From assembly GCA_040755755.1 (NCBI GenBank), contig JBFLZW010000013.1, positions 91,448-155,447 on the forward strand: a DNA stretch of 64,000 bases, given 5' to 3'. The notes beneath the pieces are model-generated. The model had not been told where the DNA came from. It was given only the letters and a program-made list of their open reading frames with translations, and ran no database searches. How positions within the stretch are numbered: position 1 is the first letter of the stretch; each line of letters begins with the position of its first letter. This DNA comes from a bacterium (GTDB lineage Bacteria; SZUA-182; DTGQ01). The position numbers and the translations under genes are program-made. This document shows, in pieces, positions 16,295 through 25,263 of this stretch.

Positions 16295-16350
16295 ACCCCC
16301 CTCACACCCTGGCCCTCTCCCCCACGGGGGAGAGGGCAACGTGAGGAGGA
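16295..16350. repeat. palindromic CCCTCTCCCCC/GGGGGAGAGGG repeat
   Basis: CACCCCCCTCACACCCTGGC and CCTCTCCCCC face GGGGGAGAGGG and CAACGTGAGGAGG, forming a long GC-rich hairpin between hydA and the protease gene. Similar CTC/GAG-rich hairpins lie inside the MITE-like element at 8220-8265, at 10100-10135 and near 62298-62330. It is a common type of dispersed repeat and could shape mRNA decay between the two genes. Confidence 0.65.
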
Positions 16351-16369
16351 TATGAATGATACACTCCAC

Positions 16370-17689
16370 CTACTTCACAAAGGTTACGTCCAGATAATGC
16401 GTTGAGCAGGAAATACAGGGGTCATAAGCCCGAACGAGCATCTCCAGGTGCAGTTCCATCTCCGGCTGGCTCTTATTGGCCCGCATCATCTCCGGCACCA
16501 GCTTGTCCATATCGCCCTGGATATTGGCATGGTTCTGGTTGGTCGGAATAATGCAGTTGGCCGAGGTGCACAGGCCTGCATCATCGTATTCATAGTCGTG
16601 GAAAAGAATACCCCTCGGTACATCCACAGCTCCCACTCCGCGGCCGGCTCTCGGCGTGATGACCGGTAACTCCTCATCCCGCATGCCGGCAGCCAGCAGG
16701 CTGTCAATAAGCTCCAGCCCGGTAAAGGCGGAATGGACAGCCTCGATGAACTGGGCTATAGTGTTCAGGTAGGGATTATAACAGGGGACGGAAAATCCCA
16801 GTTCCTGAGCCATTCTCTGAGCTTCCGGGTGCAATTGCTGAAAATTGAGATTGATCCTGGCCAGGGCCCCAACCATGTAGGAGTCCATGTGATGCCGGGT
16901 ATATTTAGCTGTGGACAGCGGGCTGACCCATTCGTTGGTTACCGAGCGGTAGTCCTCCACATCGATCAGGGTCTTTTGACCATCAGGCATAAGGCATCCA
17001 ATCTGTCCGTCGTACAGGCCATACTCTACCGTGTCCACCAGACCTACATACTCTGTTTTCCGCTCAAAATGCGGAACCTTATCGACCACTGCCTGAAGGG
17101 TCTTGACAGTCGCTTCCACGTCCGGAACGATATTCAAAATACTTTTTTTCAGCTCGATCAGCTCAGCCTCCGTGACCAGGGAAGAGAAGCCTCCGGGGAC
17201 AATCCTGACCGGATGCGTGGATCTGCCGCATATGATGCTTGACCAGCGGCTTCCCAATCCCTTCATGGCCAGGGCCCGTTTGACTACTTCCGGATGGGAT
17301 TCTGCCAGAGGCATGACCGAGGGAACCCCCAGAAGATCAGGAGCAACGAGAAAATAGACATGGAGAATGTGAGAATCGAAATTTTCACCATGCTTCAGGA
17401 GCCGCCGCAGTTTCTCGGTCTGCTCGGAGACAGTGATGCCGAGCGCCTTTTCCGTGGCTTTGATTGAAGCCAGTTGATGACCTACCGAGCAGATGCCGCA
17501 GATACGGGAAGTAATACGGGCGATCTCCGAAAAATGCCGTCCCCGGACCATGGATTCGAAGAATCTCGGAGCTTCGGGCACCTGCCATTCACACCGCTCA
17601 AGTTTGCCGTTGGTGGCATTGACGACGATGTTTCCATGGCCCTCGACCCGGGTGACATGCTGTAAATTGATATTGATTTTTTGTGCCAT
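16370..17689 (-). CDS. hydA: [NiFe] hydrogenase large (alpha) subunit, group 3b-like
   Basis: The 439-aa protein holds the Ni-Fe site: C64 and C67 in RICGICSVGHQ, and C425 and C428 in the C-terminal DPCISCSTH. After His431 there is an eight-residue tail (YLDVTFVK), the usual substrate of a maturation protease. The operon order (beta, gamma, delta, alpha) matches the hydBGDA soluble hydrogenase/sulfhydrogenase of Thermococcales and its bacterial counterparts, which couple H2 and NAD(P)(H) and can reduce sulfur. The absence of MvhD-type or F420-binding subunits argues against groups 3a and 3c. The gene begins 5 bases after the stop of hydD. Confidence 0.95.
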   Translation of the reverse strand: MAQKININLQHVTRVEGHGNIVVNATNGKLERCEWQVPEAPRFFESMVRGRHFSEIARITSRICGICSVGHQLASIKATEKALGITVSEQTEKLRRLLKHGENFDSHILHVYFLVAPDLLGVPSVMPLAESHPEVVKRALAMKGLGSRWSSIICGRSTHPVRIVPGGFSSLVTEAELIELKKSILNIVPDVEATVKTLQAVVDKVPHFERKTEYVGLVDTVEYGLYDGQIGCLMPDGQKTLIDVEDYRSVTNEWVSPLSTAKYTRHHMDSYMVGALARINLNFQQLHPEAQRMAQELGFSVPCYNPYLNTIAQFIEAVHSAFTGLELIDSLLAAGMRDEELPVITPRAGRGVGAVDVPRGILFHDYEYDDAGLCTSANCIIPTNQNHANIQGDMDKLVPEMMRANKSQPEMELHLEMLVRAYDPCISCSTHYLDVTFVK

Positions 17690-17694
17690 AGAAG

Positions 17695-18441
17695 TTACTC
17701 CTCCACCAGATTCGCGGTAAACATCCGGGCTTTGGCCGCGGCGTAAGCGGGCTGCATTCCCGTCTTGATCAGCAGCTCTACCAGGGAATCCACATTCGGG
17801 TTATCCACAAAGCCCCGGCAGGCCTCGCAGGGGATGCCGTTGGTTGGACAGAGAGCACCACAGCCTGCCCTGGCCACCACGCCAAGACAGGTATCCTGAA
17901 GCTCGTAGCGGCAGATGTTTTCCTTCTTTTTACATTCCACGCAGACCGGATAGTTCGGAATAGTCGGTGCCTTGCCATGCAGCAGGTCCGAAACCAGCCG
18001 GACGAATTCCGCCCGGTCGACCGGACAGCCGGGAATCGCCAGATCCACCGGAATGGCCGCTGAAATAGGCAGGGCTTTCTGGGTTTCGAGGTGAGGCAGG
18101 GTCGCATCCGCACCGTACACCTCCACCTTGTATTTATAATCGGGCTTATGATTCTTCAGGGCATTGATTCCGCCCGTGGCCGCGCAGGAACCATAGGCAA
18201 CCACCAGATTGGCCCGCTGGCGGATCTTTTGCAGCCGGGCGCGGTCCTTTTCCCGGGAAAAGCTCCCCTCCACGAAGGCAATGTCCAAAGGTGCGGAGCA
18301 GGTTTCTTTCATGATCTCCCGAAACTCCACAACCTCCACCGCCTGAAGCAGCTTCAATAAATCCTGATCGAAATTGGCAATTTCCACCTGGCATCCTTCG
18401 CAACTGGTGAAGTCAAAAAAGGCGACCTTTGGTATACTCAT
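17695..18441 (-). CDS. hydD: [NiFe] hydrogenase small (delta) subunit, group 3b-like
   Basis: The 248-aa protein carries the Fe-S relay to the Ni-Fe site. C14 and C17 in TSCEGCQVEI and the later GSCAATGG and IPGCPVD motifs are the proximal-cluster ligands. A cysteine-rich second half (VCVECKKKENIC, CLGVVARAGCGALC, CEACRG) should bind two more clusters. It has no twin-arginine signal, in keeping with a cytoplasmic group 3 enzyme. Its ATG directly adjoins the stop of hydG, and hydA follows after 5 bases. Confidence 0.94.
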   Translation of the reverse strand: MSIPKVAFFDFTSCEGCQVEIANFDQDLLKLLQAVEVVEFREIMKETCSAPLDIAFVEGSFSREKDRARLQKIRQRANLVVAYGSCAATGGINALKNHKPDYKYKVEVYGADATLPHLETQKALPISAAIPVDLAIPGCPVDRAEFVRLVSDLLHGKAPTIPNYPVCVECKKKENICRYELQDTCLGVVARAGCGALCPTNGIPCEACRGFVDNPNVDSLVELLIKTGMQPAYAAAKARMFTANLVEE

Positions 18442-19326
18442 TTAGAACGCCTCCTCCAGATTTTTAATCCTGGCATAGTTGAAAACCGGCCCATCGGTGC
18501 AGACATAGAGGCCATTGATCTGGCAATGACCACATTTTCCCACTCCGCATTTCATTCTCCGCTCCAGGTCAACATAGATATGAGAATCCGGAACAGCCAG
18601 TTTTTGCAGTTCCTTGATAACAAATTTGTACATGATCGGCGGACCGCAGATAATCACCCGGTAATCTTCGCTGATGCTGGTTTGAGCAAACAGGGTGGTG
18701 ATTACTCCTACATTCCCTTTCCAGTCAGGGCTCCCCTGATCCACGGTCTCATGATACTCGATCCACTCGCTCCCATCCCTCCATCGGGCCAGATCATCCA
18801 GGAAAAGCTGGTCCTTCGGGGAGCGGGCACCGAAAAACAGGACAAATCGGCCAAACTCTTCCCTCCGGTCCTCGATGTATTCAATCATGCTTCTGGTAGG
18901 GCATAAACCGATTCCTCCGGCGACTATCAGCACATTATGGCCTTTGAATTCCTCCACCGGAAAGCCTGTTCCCAGGGGGCCTCGAATGTACATGGTATCG
19001 CCCTCGTTCAGGTTCCACAGGGCAGTGGAAACGCGTCCGGCTTTTCGAATCACCAGGTCAAAATACCCTTCCCGGGTGGGGGAAGAGGCGATTCCCAGCG
19101 GAATTTCGCCGAAACCGAACAGGGATGCCTCGACAATCTGGCCAGGCTGGTGGGCTATCGAAGTGCCATCCGTAAAGGCGAGGCGAAACTGTTTCTCGGT
19201 TCTGGCCATTGGCTGAACCTGAAGTATTCTGGCCGGTTTTGGCAAAAATATATTTTCCCCTTCCCGAACAGCTTCTTCGGTAATTAATTTATCTTCCTTA
19301 TCATCAGTATAATAAGGGTGACTCAT
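18442..19326 (-). CDS. hydG: hydrogenase gamma subunit, FAD/NAD(P)-binding reductase with 2Fe-2S cluster
   Basis: The 294-aa protein belongs to the dihydroorotate dehydrogenase electron-transfer/sulfhydrogenase gamma family. It has a flavin-binding front (GQIVEASLFGFGEIPLGIAS; RGPLGTGFP), a nucleotide-binding centre (VLIVAGGIGLCPTRSMI; FFGARSPKDQLF; VIICGPPIMYKF) and a C-terminal 2Fe-2S motif (MKCGVGKCGHCQINGLYVC). It passes electrons between NAD(P)H and the beta-subunit clusters. It lies between hydB (1-base gap) and hydD (no gap), so all four subunit genes are surely one transcript. Confidence 0.94.
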   Translation of the reverse strand: MSHPYYTDDKEDKLITEEAVREGENIFLPKPARILQVQPMARTEKQFRLAFTDGTSIAHQPGQIVEASLFGFGEIPLGIASSPTREGYFDLVIRKAGRVSTALWNLNEGDTMYIRGPLGTGFPVEEFKGHNVLIVAGGIGLCPTRSMIEYIEDRREEFGRFVLFFGARSPKDQLFLDDLARWRDGSEWIEYHETVDQGSPDWKGNVGVITTLFAQTSISEDYRVIICGPPIMYKFVIKELQKLAVPDSHIYVDLERRMKCGVGKCGHCQINGLYVCTDGPVFNYARIKNLEEAF

Positions 19327-19327
19327 A

Positions 19328-20353
19328 CTATCCCTCCATAATTTTATTGAGGACAGGCACCGGGTTGGCCAGATCTGCCGGACAGGCTGCAGCGCAGCGG
19401 CCGCATCCTACACAGGCAGGTCCCCCTAATTTTGAATTCAGATAAACAGCCTTGCGCATGATCCGGTGACGGTACCGGGAAGAACGGTCCTCCCGGAAGT
19501 TTTCCGTACCACCCTGCACGGTAACTTTGGCAAAATCCTCGGTCAGACAGCCATCCCAGGTCCGAAACCGGGTTCCCGATACCTGATCGAGATTCCAGAC
19601 ATCCTGGACATCAAAACAGTAGCAGGTTGGACAAACCAGATTACAGGCTCCGCAGGAGAAACAGCGGCCAGCCATCTCTTCCCAAATCGGGTGGTGAAAG
19701 GAATGGTTTACCTTTTCGGCAACTTCTTCCGACAGGTGAAGCAGCTTCTGGGAACATCGATCGGTTTGCCCGTACAGGATTTCCTTATGCATTTCCACCT
19801 GTTGAGGCGCAGCCTGAGAAAATTTCCCCTGAGTAAGCAGAGCTTCCCCTTTTTCGGTGGCTACCTCAACCACAAACCCTTCTTCCCCGATATCGGTCAG
19901 GAACAGATCATACCCCGTGGTAACGATGCTGGCTCCTATGCTTTCGAAGAAGGCGGTTTTGAAGACCTGATGGACATTGATGCCTACAATGGTGGTTGAA
20001 TGACGGTTAGCCAGGTAATTCCAGTCCTTTTTCCCCTCGCTGAACAGATGGTCCAGCATGGAAATGGCCTTGATGTCATACGGATGCACACCGAAAAGGA
20101 TCCTTGGCCTCGGTTCTATACACCCCTGAAACCCTTCGGGAGAGAATTTGACCAGGTCCTGCTGAGGCTGAAAAAAATACTTCTTGGGAGGGAGGATGGT
20201 CGTATCAAAATCCAACCGCAATTCAGCAGGGCTCTCGATCTTGTCGAACACAAACCGATTCTTTTTGGCCTTTGGACCCACCACTTCCTGCGAGGCAATG
20301 AGATTCTGAACAAATGGCCCCAGTTCGTCTCTTTGTAGAAAAAGCAGTCGCAT
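19328..20353 (-). CDS. hydB: hydrogenase beta subunit, 4Fe-4S ferredoxin type
   Basis: The protein (341 aa from the chosen start) has two cluster-binding segments in its second half: CFSCGACNLVCPTCYC and CVGCGRCAAACPADL. These match the beta subunit (rubredoxin-like/anaerobic sulfite reductase A family) of group 3b enzymes. The start at 20353 is preferred because MRLLFLQRDELGPFVQ begins the family-like sequence and AAAGGGGAAT lies just before it; the frame is open for 19 more codons upstream (to 20410). It is the first gene of the five-gene hydrogenase unit. Two palindromes lie upstream as possible operators. Confidence 0.92.
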   Translation of the reverse strand: MRLLFLQRDELGPFVQNLIASQEVVGPKAKKNRFVFDKIESPAELRLDFDTTILPPKKYFFQPQQDLVKFSPEGFQGCIEPRPRILFGVHPYDIKAISMLDHLFSEGKKDWNYLANRHSTTIVGINVHQVFKTAFFESIGASIVTTGYDLFLTDIGEEGFVVEVATEKGEALLTQGKFSQAAPQQVEMHKEILYGQTDRCSQKLLHLSEEVAEKVNHSFHHPIWEEMAGRCFSCGACNLVCPTCYCFDVQDVWNLDQVSGTRFRTWDGCLTEDFAKVTVQGGTENFREDRSSRYRHRIMRKAVYLNSKLGGPACVGCGRCAAACPADLANPVPVLNKIMEG

Positions 20354-20546
20354 ATTCCCCTTTCTCCCTTCGGTGACCGGTGATAATGAATTTCGTTGCG
20401 GTACTTTCAATTCACCACCTATGGTTAATGATGTTTAAAGATGCTTCAAAGTTGTTCCCATCCATGCCCAGGAAACAACCTGGCTTGAAGAAAAAATGCC
20501 AAGATTGCCTGCTAACTACCTCTCCGCTGACTTCTATTTATCATAT

Positions 20547-20564
20547 CGCGTTATATATACCGCG
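20547..20564. promoter_or_regulatory. imperfect palindrome upstream of hydB
   Basis: CGCGTTATATATACCGCG is an 18-base near-palindrome with an AT-rich centre, about 195 bases before the hydB start. It could be a regulator site or mark a promoter region. No regulator is known. Confidence 0.3.
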
Positions 20565-20632
20565 CTCCTCCCATCATCCTTTTTCTCATGAGCAGAAGGG
20601 ATGACGGGCTATCCAAAAAACCTGTGGTAATA

Positions 20633-20646
20633 TTGGTATATACCAA
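20633..20646. promoter_or_regulatory. perfect 14-bp palindrome, candidate operator for the hydrogenase operon
   Basis: TTGGTATATACCAA is a perfect palindrome about 280 bases upstream of the hydB start. The form suits a dimeric helix-turn-helix regulator. The distance is long, so the link to the operon is uncertain. Confidence 0.4.
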
Positions 20647-20999
20647 AACCAAGGAGGAGTGGTTTATTCTCTCCAGATGAAGAGACGATCAGAAGTGGTC
20701 GATATAAAGCATAGGGGCAAATCAATTTTGCCCTGCTCAGGTAATTATCCTTCTCAATAATTTATGCCTTCCTAAAAATTTATGCCTTCCTAAAAAAAAT
20801 TTCCGAGAAACCATCGACCCTTACTCTTACACCACCTGGCAGGAATCATATATTTCTCGGAACACGCTTATAACTGTAAATCAAACTGTCCCTAATGTCA
20901 ACCTAAAATACGTAAAAAGTACATAGTATTAACTCTATATTTGCGTATTAAAGCGGATTATTTCGAGCAACCTTTAAGTTTTTTTACCTTGTGGAGAGT

Positions 21000-21048
21000 G
21001 AGTGAACAGCCCCGGCTGCATCGGCATTGCATCCGGAACCGTTCACTC
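21000..21048 (-). terminator. long hairpin past the end of the 12-gene operon
   Basis: GAGTGAAC pairs with GTTCACTC, and an inner CCGG pairs with CCGG. On the minus strand it lies 77 bases past the stop of the PPC lipoprotein. A tract of seven A-type bases follows about 17 bases later instead of a directly adjoining U-run. It may end or protect the 3' end of the transcript. Confidence 0.45.
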
Positions 21049-21124
21049 CCTGCTCCTTATGCTCTCCTATTCCAGCAGATAGAATTGCATCCCTTACCCT
21101 CATATGGATACGGACTGTACCTCT

Positions 21125-23524
21125 CTATGGGTACGACTGCCCTGGATGGTATTTCAGGGTTACCCGCAAATAACAGGGAGCGCCGGTATATCCCCAGTCG
21201 TCATCGGGATGAGCTGAGTTGACATAGTTAAAGTCACTGATGCTCAGGTAAAATTTACCTTTCCAGGCATCTCCAACCCAGAATTTTTGATTTGTCCCTT
21301 CTTTCGGTATCGTAACCTCGAAGGGGCTGACAGCAGTGTCAACATCTCCGGCACTGGCCATAAATCCGTCTGAATCCCGTGGGCGATCGACCAGTATCCT
21401 GTTCTGATTCCAGTCCCGGTAAAGTTTCCAGACGTATTCCACATCAGAACCCGGAGCACCGGTATGGAAATCGATGATGATGTCATAGTACCATTTGGTT
21501 GGAGCAGGCTGGTTCCCATCCTCCAGGGGGGTAAGGTCGATCTGGAACCAGTCCTGATCGCCCTGAAAATCGATATATCCCGCAATCCAGGGGAAAGAGA
21601 TGGTCGCCTGGTCATTGCTGCGCGCAATGGTGATTTTCTTCGAACTCATTTCCTCTGGATGATTTGGATCATTCAGCCGGTTGGGATCATGGAAATCGAG
21701 AATTCTGGTATTGACCCGGTAATCTTTTTTTATCAGAGAAGTATGTTCGAGCTTAATCGAAGCGGCGGATTCATCCGCAAGCTCCATGATTTCGGTATAA
21801 TAGACGACCGCATTCTGATCAATGGCAGGATCGGGCGGCAGAGCCTGCGGAATATCCCGGATATTGGCCTGAATCCGGTAGGGATTCAGCCCATCGCCAT
21901 TATCCCCCTGGTAATCACAGACCCTGAAGAAATAGGAGAGCGGGCTCAAGGTTTCCTGTGCCGGAACAAGAACACTCATCTTGAGCTCACCGGGACCAGG
22001 CTCACCATTATTATCAAAGGCCCTCCTGATCACCTCGTCACGCATAAGGCTGAGGGAGTAGTCCACCGGGGAAGCCTGGGAATTGGTGTCCAGGAATACC
22101 TCAAGCACCCTGGGGCTGCTGGTATCTGTTATCCCCATCCGATACCAGTCCTCGTCTCCCCGAAAGGCGATTTTAGCCGGAGTGAGGCTGTCCGAAACGA
22201 GAATATCGGCGGTATCGATGGTATTGTTTCCGATAGCGGTCTCACCGGTATCGGGATCGATAACCTTCACTGCATCTTCGGCAGGATCGCTCACGTCCAG
22301 GACCTCGATCAGGACGCGGTACGGGGCCGATCGGGTGATGATCTTTCCCTGGGCAGCCTGAACCACAAGGTAATGGTCCCCTGCTCCGGCCTTGATCTGG
22401 TTTTGACAGGTTGTCGATCCGCCGGTATAGCTATGGGAAAGCAGGGCTGCTCCGCCTGCATCCTCCAGGGAGAGCTGATAGGTGAAGCTCAGGCCCTGCC
22501 CCTGATCATCGAAGCTTATTGCCAGAACTTTGCAGCCCGAAGCAATGATATCGTCAAGGCAGATGAGGTACCAGTCCTGATCCCCCAGGTAATCGAGGGA
22601 GCCTTCTGCAGTGAAGGTGCGGGTTGCGGCATCATATTCCATGGAGGAGGCGCTCGCTCTCGCATCGTTGGTATCCTGCTCATCAGCCTCACAGGAGGCC
22701 ACGCAGATATCATAGGGTGAAGCCTGATCGAAGTCATCCCGTCCGTAATCTTCGATCAGCACATAATAATCTCCGGCAGCAAGATACGGGAGAAGATGGC
22801 AGCCATTCCCCTGTCCCTGAGCCGGCAGGGAGGAGAAGGATTCAGCCAGCACGCCCTGACTGTCGTAGAGCTCGAGTGCAAGCTGCACTTGTGTTCCGCC
22901 GGAGAAGGGGGTAAAGTCAACCAGGATGTCATAGACGCCGTCTGTTGGGGCTGTAAACCGGAAGCAGTCGATATCACCGATAGAGCTGATACTGTCACTC
23001 CGGCAGCTCTCCGGGTCATCGACAATGAGCACAAGGGCCTGGGCGAAATTTTCATTTCCTTCCGGACCCCTGGCAAAATCGAGGGTGAGGTAATAGGGAT
23101 TATTCGATGATTCATCATCCATGAGGTCCCGCACGGAAATATAAATATCCTGCGGGGCATGGATAGCGATATTCAGGGAAATCCGGGCTGGCAGATAACT
23201 GCCCTCGGGTGCATGGTCAGCCATGAGCCTCACTCTGCTGCCATCTGCATCCTGCCGGTAAACGGTTACCAGAAGCTCTTCATCGGAGCGATAGGTGTTG
23301 GATGCACAATTAACCTGGAGGATGCTGTTGGCTTCAACCGCCCGGAAGTGATACCAGTCAACCTCTCCGGGCTTCGAGATGGTCCCGGACACCTGCTGCC
23401 GCAAAGCCAGTTCCCGGACCGTGTTTTCCTGTTTCGCGGGAGACTTGCTGCCGCAGGAGCAGAGCCATACTGCCGCTATGGGGATGAAAAGGGATAAGGC
23501 CATTGTTCGATCGGTGCATTTCAT
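21125..23524 (-). CDS. lipoprotein with about five pre-peptidase C-terminal (PPC)-like domains
   Basis: From the ATG at 23524 the protein has 799 residues; GGGGGGCTTC lies just before it. The signal peptide ends in a cysteine-containing box (AVWLCSCGSKS). Each repeated module carries an Asp-x-Asp-Trp/Cys-(Tyr/Phe) core: PGEVDWYHFRA, IGDIDCFRFTAP, LGDQDWYLICL, RGDEDWYRMGI and QGDQDWFQIDL. PPC-type beta-sandwiches usually sit at the ends of secreted peptidases and bind substrates or carbohydrate. Here there is no catalytic domain, so it may be an adhesin or a cargo-binding surface lipoprotein. It is the last gene of the operon, 16 bases after the VWA gene. Confidence 0.8.
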   Translation of the reverse strand: MKCTDRTMALSLFIPIAAVWLCSCGSKSPAKQENTVRELALRQQVSGTISKPGEVDWYHFRAVEANSILQVNCASNTYRSDEELLVTVYRQDADGSRVRLMADHAPEGSYLPARISLNIAIHAPQDIYISVRDLMDDESSNNPYYLTLDFARGPEGNENFAQALVLIVDDPESCRSDSISSIGDIDCFRFTAPTDGVYDILVDFTPFSGGTQVQLALELYDSQGVLAESFSSLPAQGQGNGCHLLPYLAAGDYYVLIEDYGRDDFDQASPYDICVASCEADEQDTNDARASASSMEYDAATRTFTAEGSLDYLGDQDWYLICLDDIIASGCKVLAISFDDQGQGLSFTYQLSLEDAGGAALLSHSYTGGSTTCQNQIKAGAGDHYLVVQAAQGKIITRSAPYRVLIEVLDVSDPAEDAVKVIDPDTGETAIGNNTIDTADILVSDSLTPAKIAFRGDEDWYRMGITDTSSPRVLEVFLDTNSQASPVDYSLSLMRDEVIRRAFDNNGEPGPGELKMSVLVPAQETLSPLSYFFRVCDYQGDNGDGLNPYRIQANIRDIPQALPPDPAIDQNAVVYYTEIMELADESAASIKLEHTSLIKKDYRVNTRILDFHDPNRLNDPNHPEEMSSKKITIARSNDQATISFPWIAGYIDFQGDQDWFQIDLTPLEDGNQPAPTKWYYDIIIDFHTGAPGSDVEYVWKLYRDWNQNRILVDRPRDSDGFMASAGDVDTAVSPFEVTIPKEGTNQKFWVGDAWKGKFYLSISDFNYVNSAHPDDDWGYTGAPCYLRVTLKYHPGQSYP

Positions 23525-23540
23525 GATGAAGCCCCCCTTG

Positions 23541-25160
23541 TTACTGAAGCAGGACAAAATCCTGTGGGGTAAGGATAATATGTTTATTGGGTTCGTTGAT
23601 ATTTACGACCACCTCGGCCATCCGGAAGATCGGCGTGATGGATGGATTATCTTCCGGCACCTCGGCAATGTAGAAGCGGATAAGGTTATCTCCCGGACGC
23701 AAGGCAACGCCGTTCTCCGTGGTACACCCCAGGGTGTCCATGAGGTCGATATTCGAAATCGTGAAATGGTACTGCCGTACATAGGAGGGCAGGGATGATC
23801 CCTGCGACAGGGGCACTAACCCCTGGTCCCTGACATCGTACTGATAGCTGTATCGCTCCCGTATCCTGGGATCATTCGAGGTGACATTGGTATGCCGCTG
23901 GACCTCCTGGTAATCCGCTACGCCGTCAAAATCGCAATCAGCGGTGGATTGGTCTTCGAGAGGATTTGTGCCCATGGGAAATTCAAGGCCATCTGGGATG
24001 CCATCTGCATCCGAATCCGCAACATGCCGGTTGGTGCCCTTGACATATTCCTCGCAGTCCGTCAACCCATCGTTATCGGAATCCGGCCAGATGCCATCGG
24101 GCATCTGATCGCAGGGGCTGTCCGGCAGCCGGGGATTGAGCTCATGACCGGGGGAGCTTGATTTGACCTCGAAGAAATCGCTGAGCCCGTCGGCGTCAGT
24201 GTCCCGGCTGCCCGGATCGGTGCCGCGAGCCGCTTCCTCCTCATCGGTGAGGCCGTCGGCGTCGCTGTCGGCATACACCAGCTCTAGCCCCGGCCTGACA
24301 TTATAGTTGAAGGCAACCAGGTATTTGATCTTGTACTCGACCGTCAGGCGCATATCGACAATATTGATAAAATCGATAGCTTCAGCGTTTTCGAACAGAC
24401 GAAACTGCCCCTCCCCCCGGTCAGCCATCCCTTCCAGGGTCGTTTCCGCCATCTGCCGGGCCAGTTGTCCATCTGCCGTCGGCGGAAAATTGCCAAGCAG
24501 GAGAAAGGTATGGAAATTAAAGGACCCGACTCCCATCTGGGCAGCCATCTCGCGCATTTCATTGACCCGGTTCCAGATATCCGTATCGGACTGCCTGCCG
24601 CCCTGGACGTTGGACATGCCGTCACTCAGAAAGACGACAATGTACTTGGTGCGGATAAGGTTCTGTTCCTCCTGTGCCTTCACCCGGTTGATGTCCCGCT
24701 CGATATCGGCATATATGGCCTCCAGGGTTCCCAGATAATCGGTCATGGTATCGTTGGCCACCCGGTTCAGGACCCGGTTGATCTCGTCAGGATCTTTGGT
24801 AAACCCTCCCCGGCCATCGGTGGTCCTTGTCCGCTCGAAGACATCGTTATTCCAGAGCATGATCTCAAAGGAGGTGTTCTCGTTGCTGTTATAGGTATCG
24901 ACAAAGGTCCGCACCGCCTCGATCCGCAGAAAGTGCGGATCAGACCCCACCAGTTGGCCGTTGACCGTATCCCCCATGCTCAAGGAGCAGTCAATGGCAA
25001 ACAGGACCTTGACCGGAAAGCGGATCTCATCAGGGCTTTCGGTAACAAACATTCCCTCAAGCGTTACCTTGGGCAGGGACTGGATCCTCTCAAGATCAGG
25101 CCCGCCCCCGCACCCCAGGGCAACAGAAAGGATGAGGCAGACAAAGAGGGAAAATACCAT
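23541..25160 (-). CDS. lipoprotein with von Willebrand factor A domain and thrombospondin type-3 repeats
   Basis: The start at 25160 gives a clear lipoprotein signal (MVFSLFVCLILSVALGCGGG; 539 aa in all). The frame is open further upstream but runs through a tandem repeat. Residues about 45-260 form a VWA domain with the metal-site motif FAIDCSLSMGD, a later threonine region (NDTMTDYLGTLE) and VFLSDGMSN. The second half has aspartate-rich calcium-binding repeats: DSDADGLTDEEE, DTDADGLSDFFE, DSDNDGLTDCEE and DSDADGIPDGLE. Such proteins are usually extracellular adhesion or scaffold proteins. It lies 103 bases after the TSP3 gene, the only loose joint in the last part of the operon. Confidence 0.85.
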   Translation of the reverse strand: MVFSLFVCLILSVALGCGGGPDLERIQSLPKVTLEGMFVTESPDEIRFPVKVLFAIDCSLSMGDTVNGQLVGSDPHFLRIEAVRTFVDTYNSNENTSFEIMLWNNDVFERTRTTDGRGGFTKDPDEINRVLNRVANDTMTDYLGTLEAIYADIERDINRVKAQEEQNLIRTKYIVVFLSDGMSNVQGGRQSDTDIWNRVNEMREMAAQMGVGSFNFHTFLLLGNFPPTADGQLARQMAETTLEGMADRGEGQFRLFENAEAIDFINIVDMRLTVEYKIKYLVAFNYNVRPGLELVYADSDADGLTDEEEAARGTDPGSRDTDADGLSDFFEVKSSSPGHELNPRLPDSPCDQMPDGIWPDSDNDGLTDCEEYVKGTNRHVADSDADGIPDGLEFPMGTNPLEDQSTADCDFDGVADYQEVQRHTNVTSNDPRIRERYSYQYDVRDQGLVPLSQGSSLPSYVRQYHFTISNIDLMDTLGCTTENGVALRPGDNLIRFYIAEVPEDNPSITPIFRMAEVVVNINEPNKHIILTPQDFVLLQ

Positions 25161-25180
25161 GCTTCCCGGTAACTCCTGAG

Positions 25181-25212
25181 TCCCCTCTGTGTCTCTGTGT
25201 CTCTGTGGTTTC
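25181..25212. repeat. TCTGTGTCTC tandem repeat between two operon genes
   Basis: CCTCTGTGTCTCTGTGTCTC followed by TGTGG is a copy of the widespread CAGAGACACAGAG-type dispersed repeat. Relatives with GCAGAGACGCAGAG units occur at 45663-45737 and 63940-63968. It sits in the gap between the TSP3 and VWA genes. Confidence 0.6.
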
Positions 25213-25263
25213 CTTTCCCTGCGATCTTTGCTGATCCTTCCATCCGGTTGTTTGCCATTACCG

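Larger units (their letters stand above)
20354..21124. other. intergenic region upstream of hydB and downstream of the 12-gene operon
   Basis: No gene was recognised in these 770 bases. The stretch holds two palindromes upstream of hydB, a direct repeat (TTTATGCCTTCCTAAAAA twice near 20761-20797), an inverted TTTCCGAGAAA/TTTCTCGGAA pair (20801-20861) and a long hairpin at 21000-21048. Confidence 0.5.

Noticed and set aside
21464..22720. Plus-strand frame of 418 codons
   Set aside because: Lies wholly antisense to the PPC lipoprotein, whose repeated DxDW(Y/F) modules show that the minus strand is coding.
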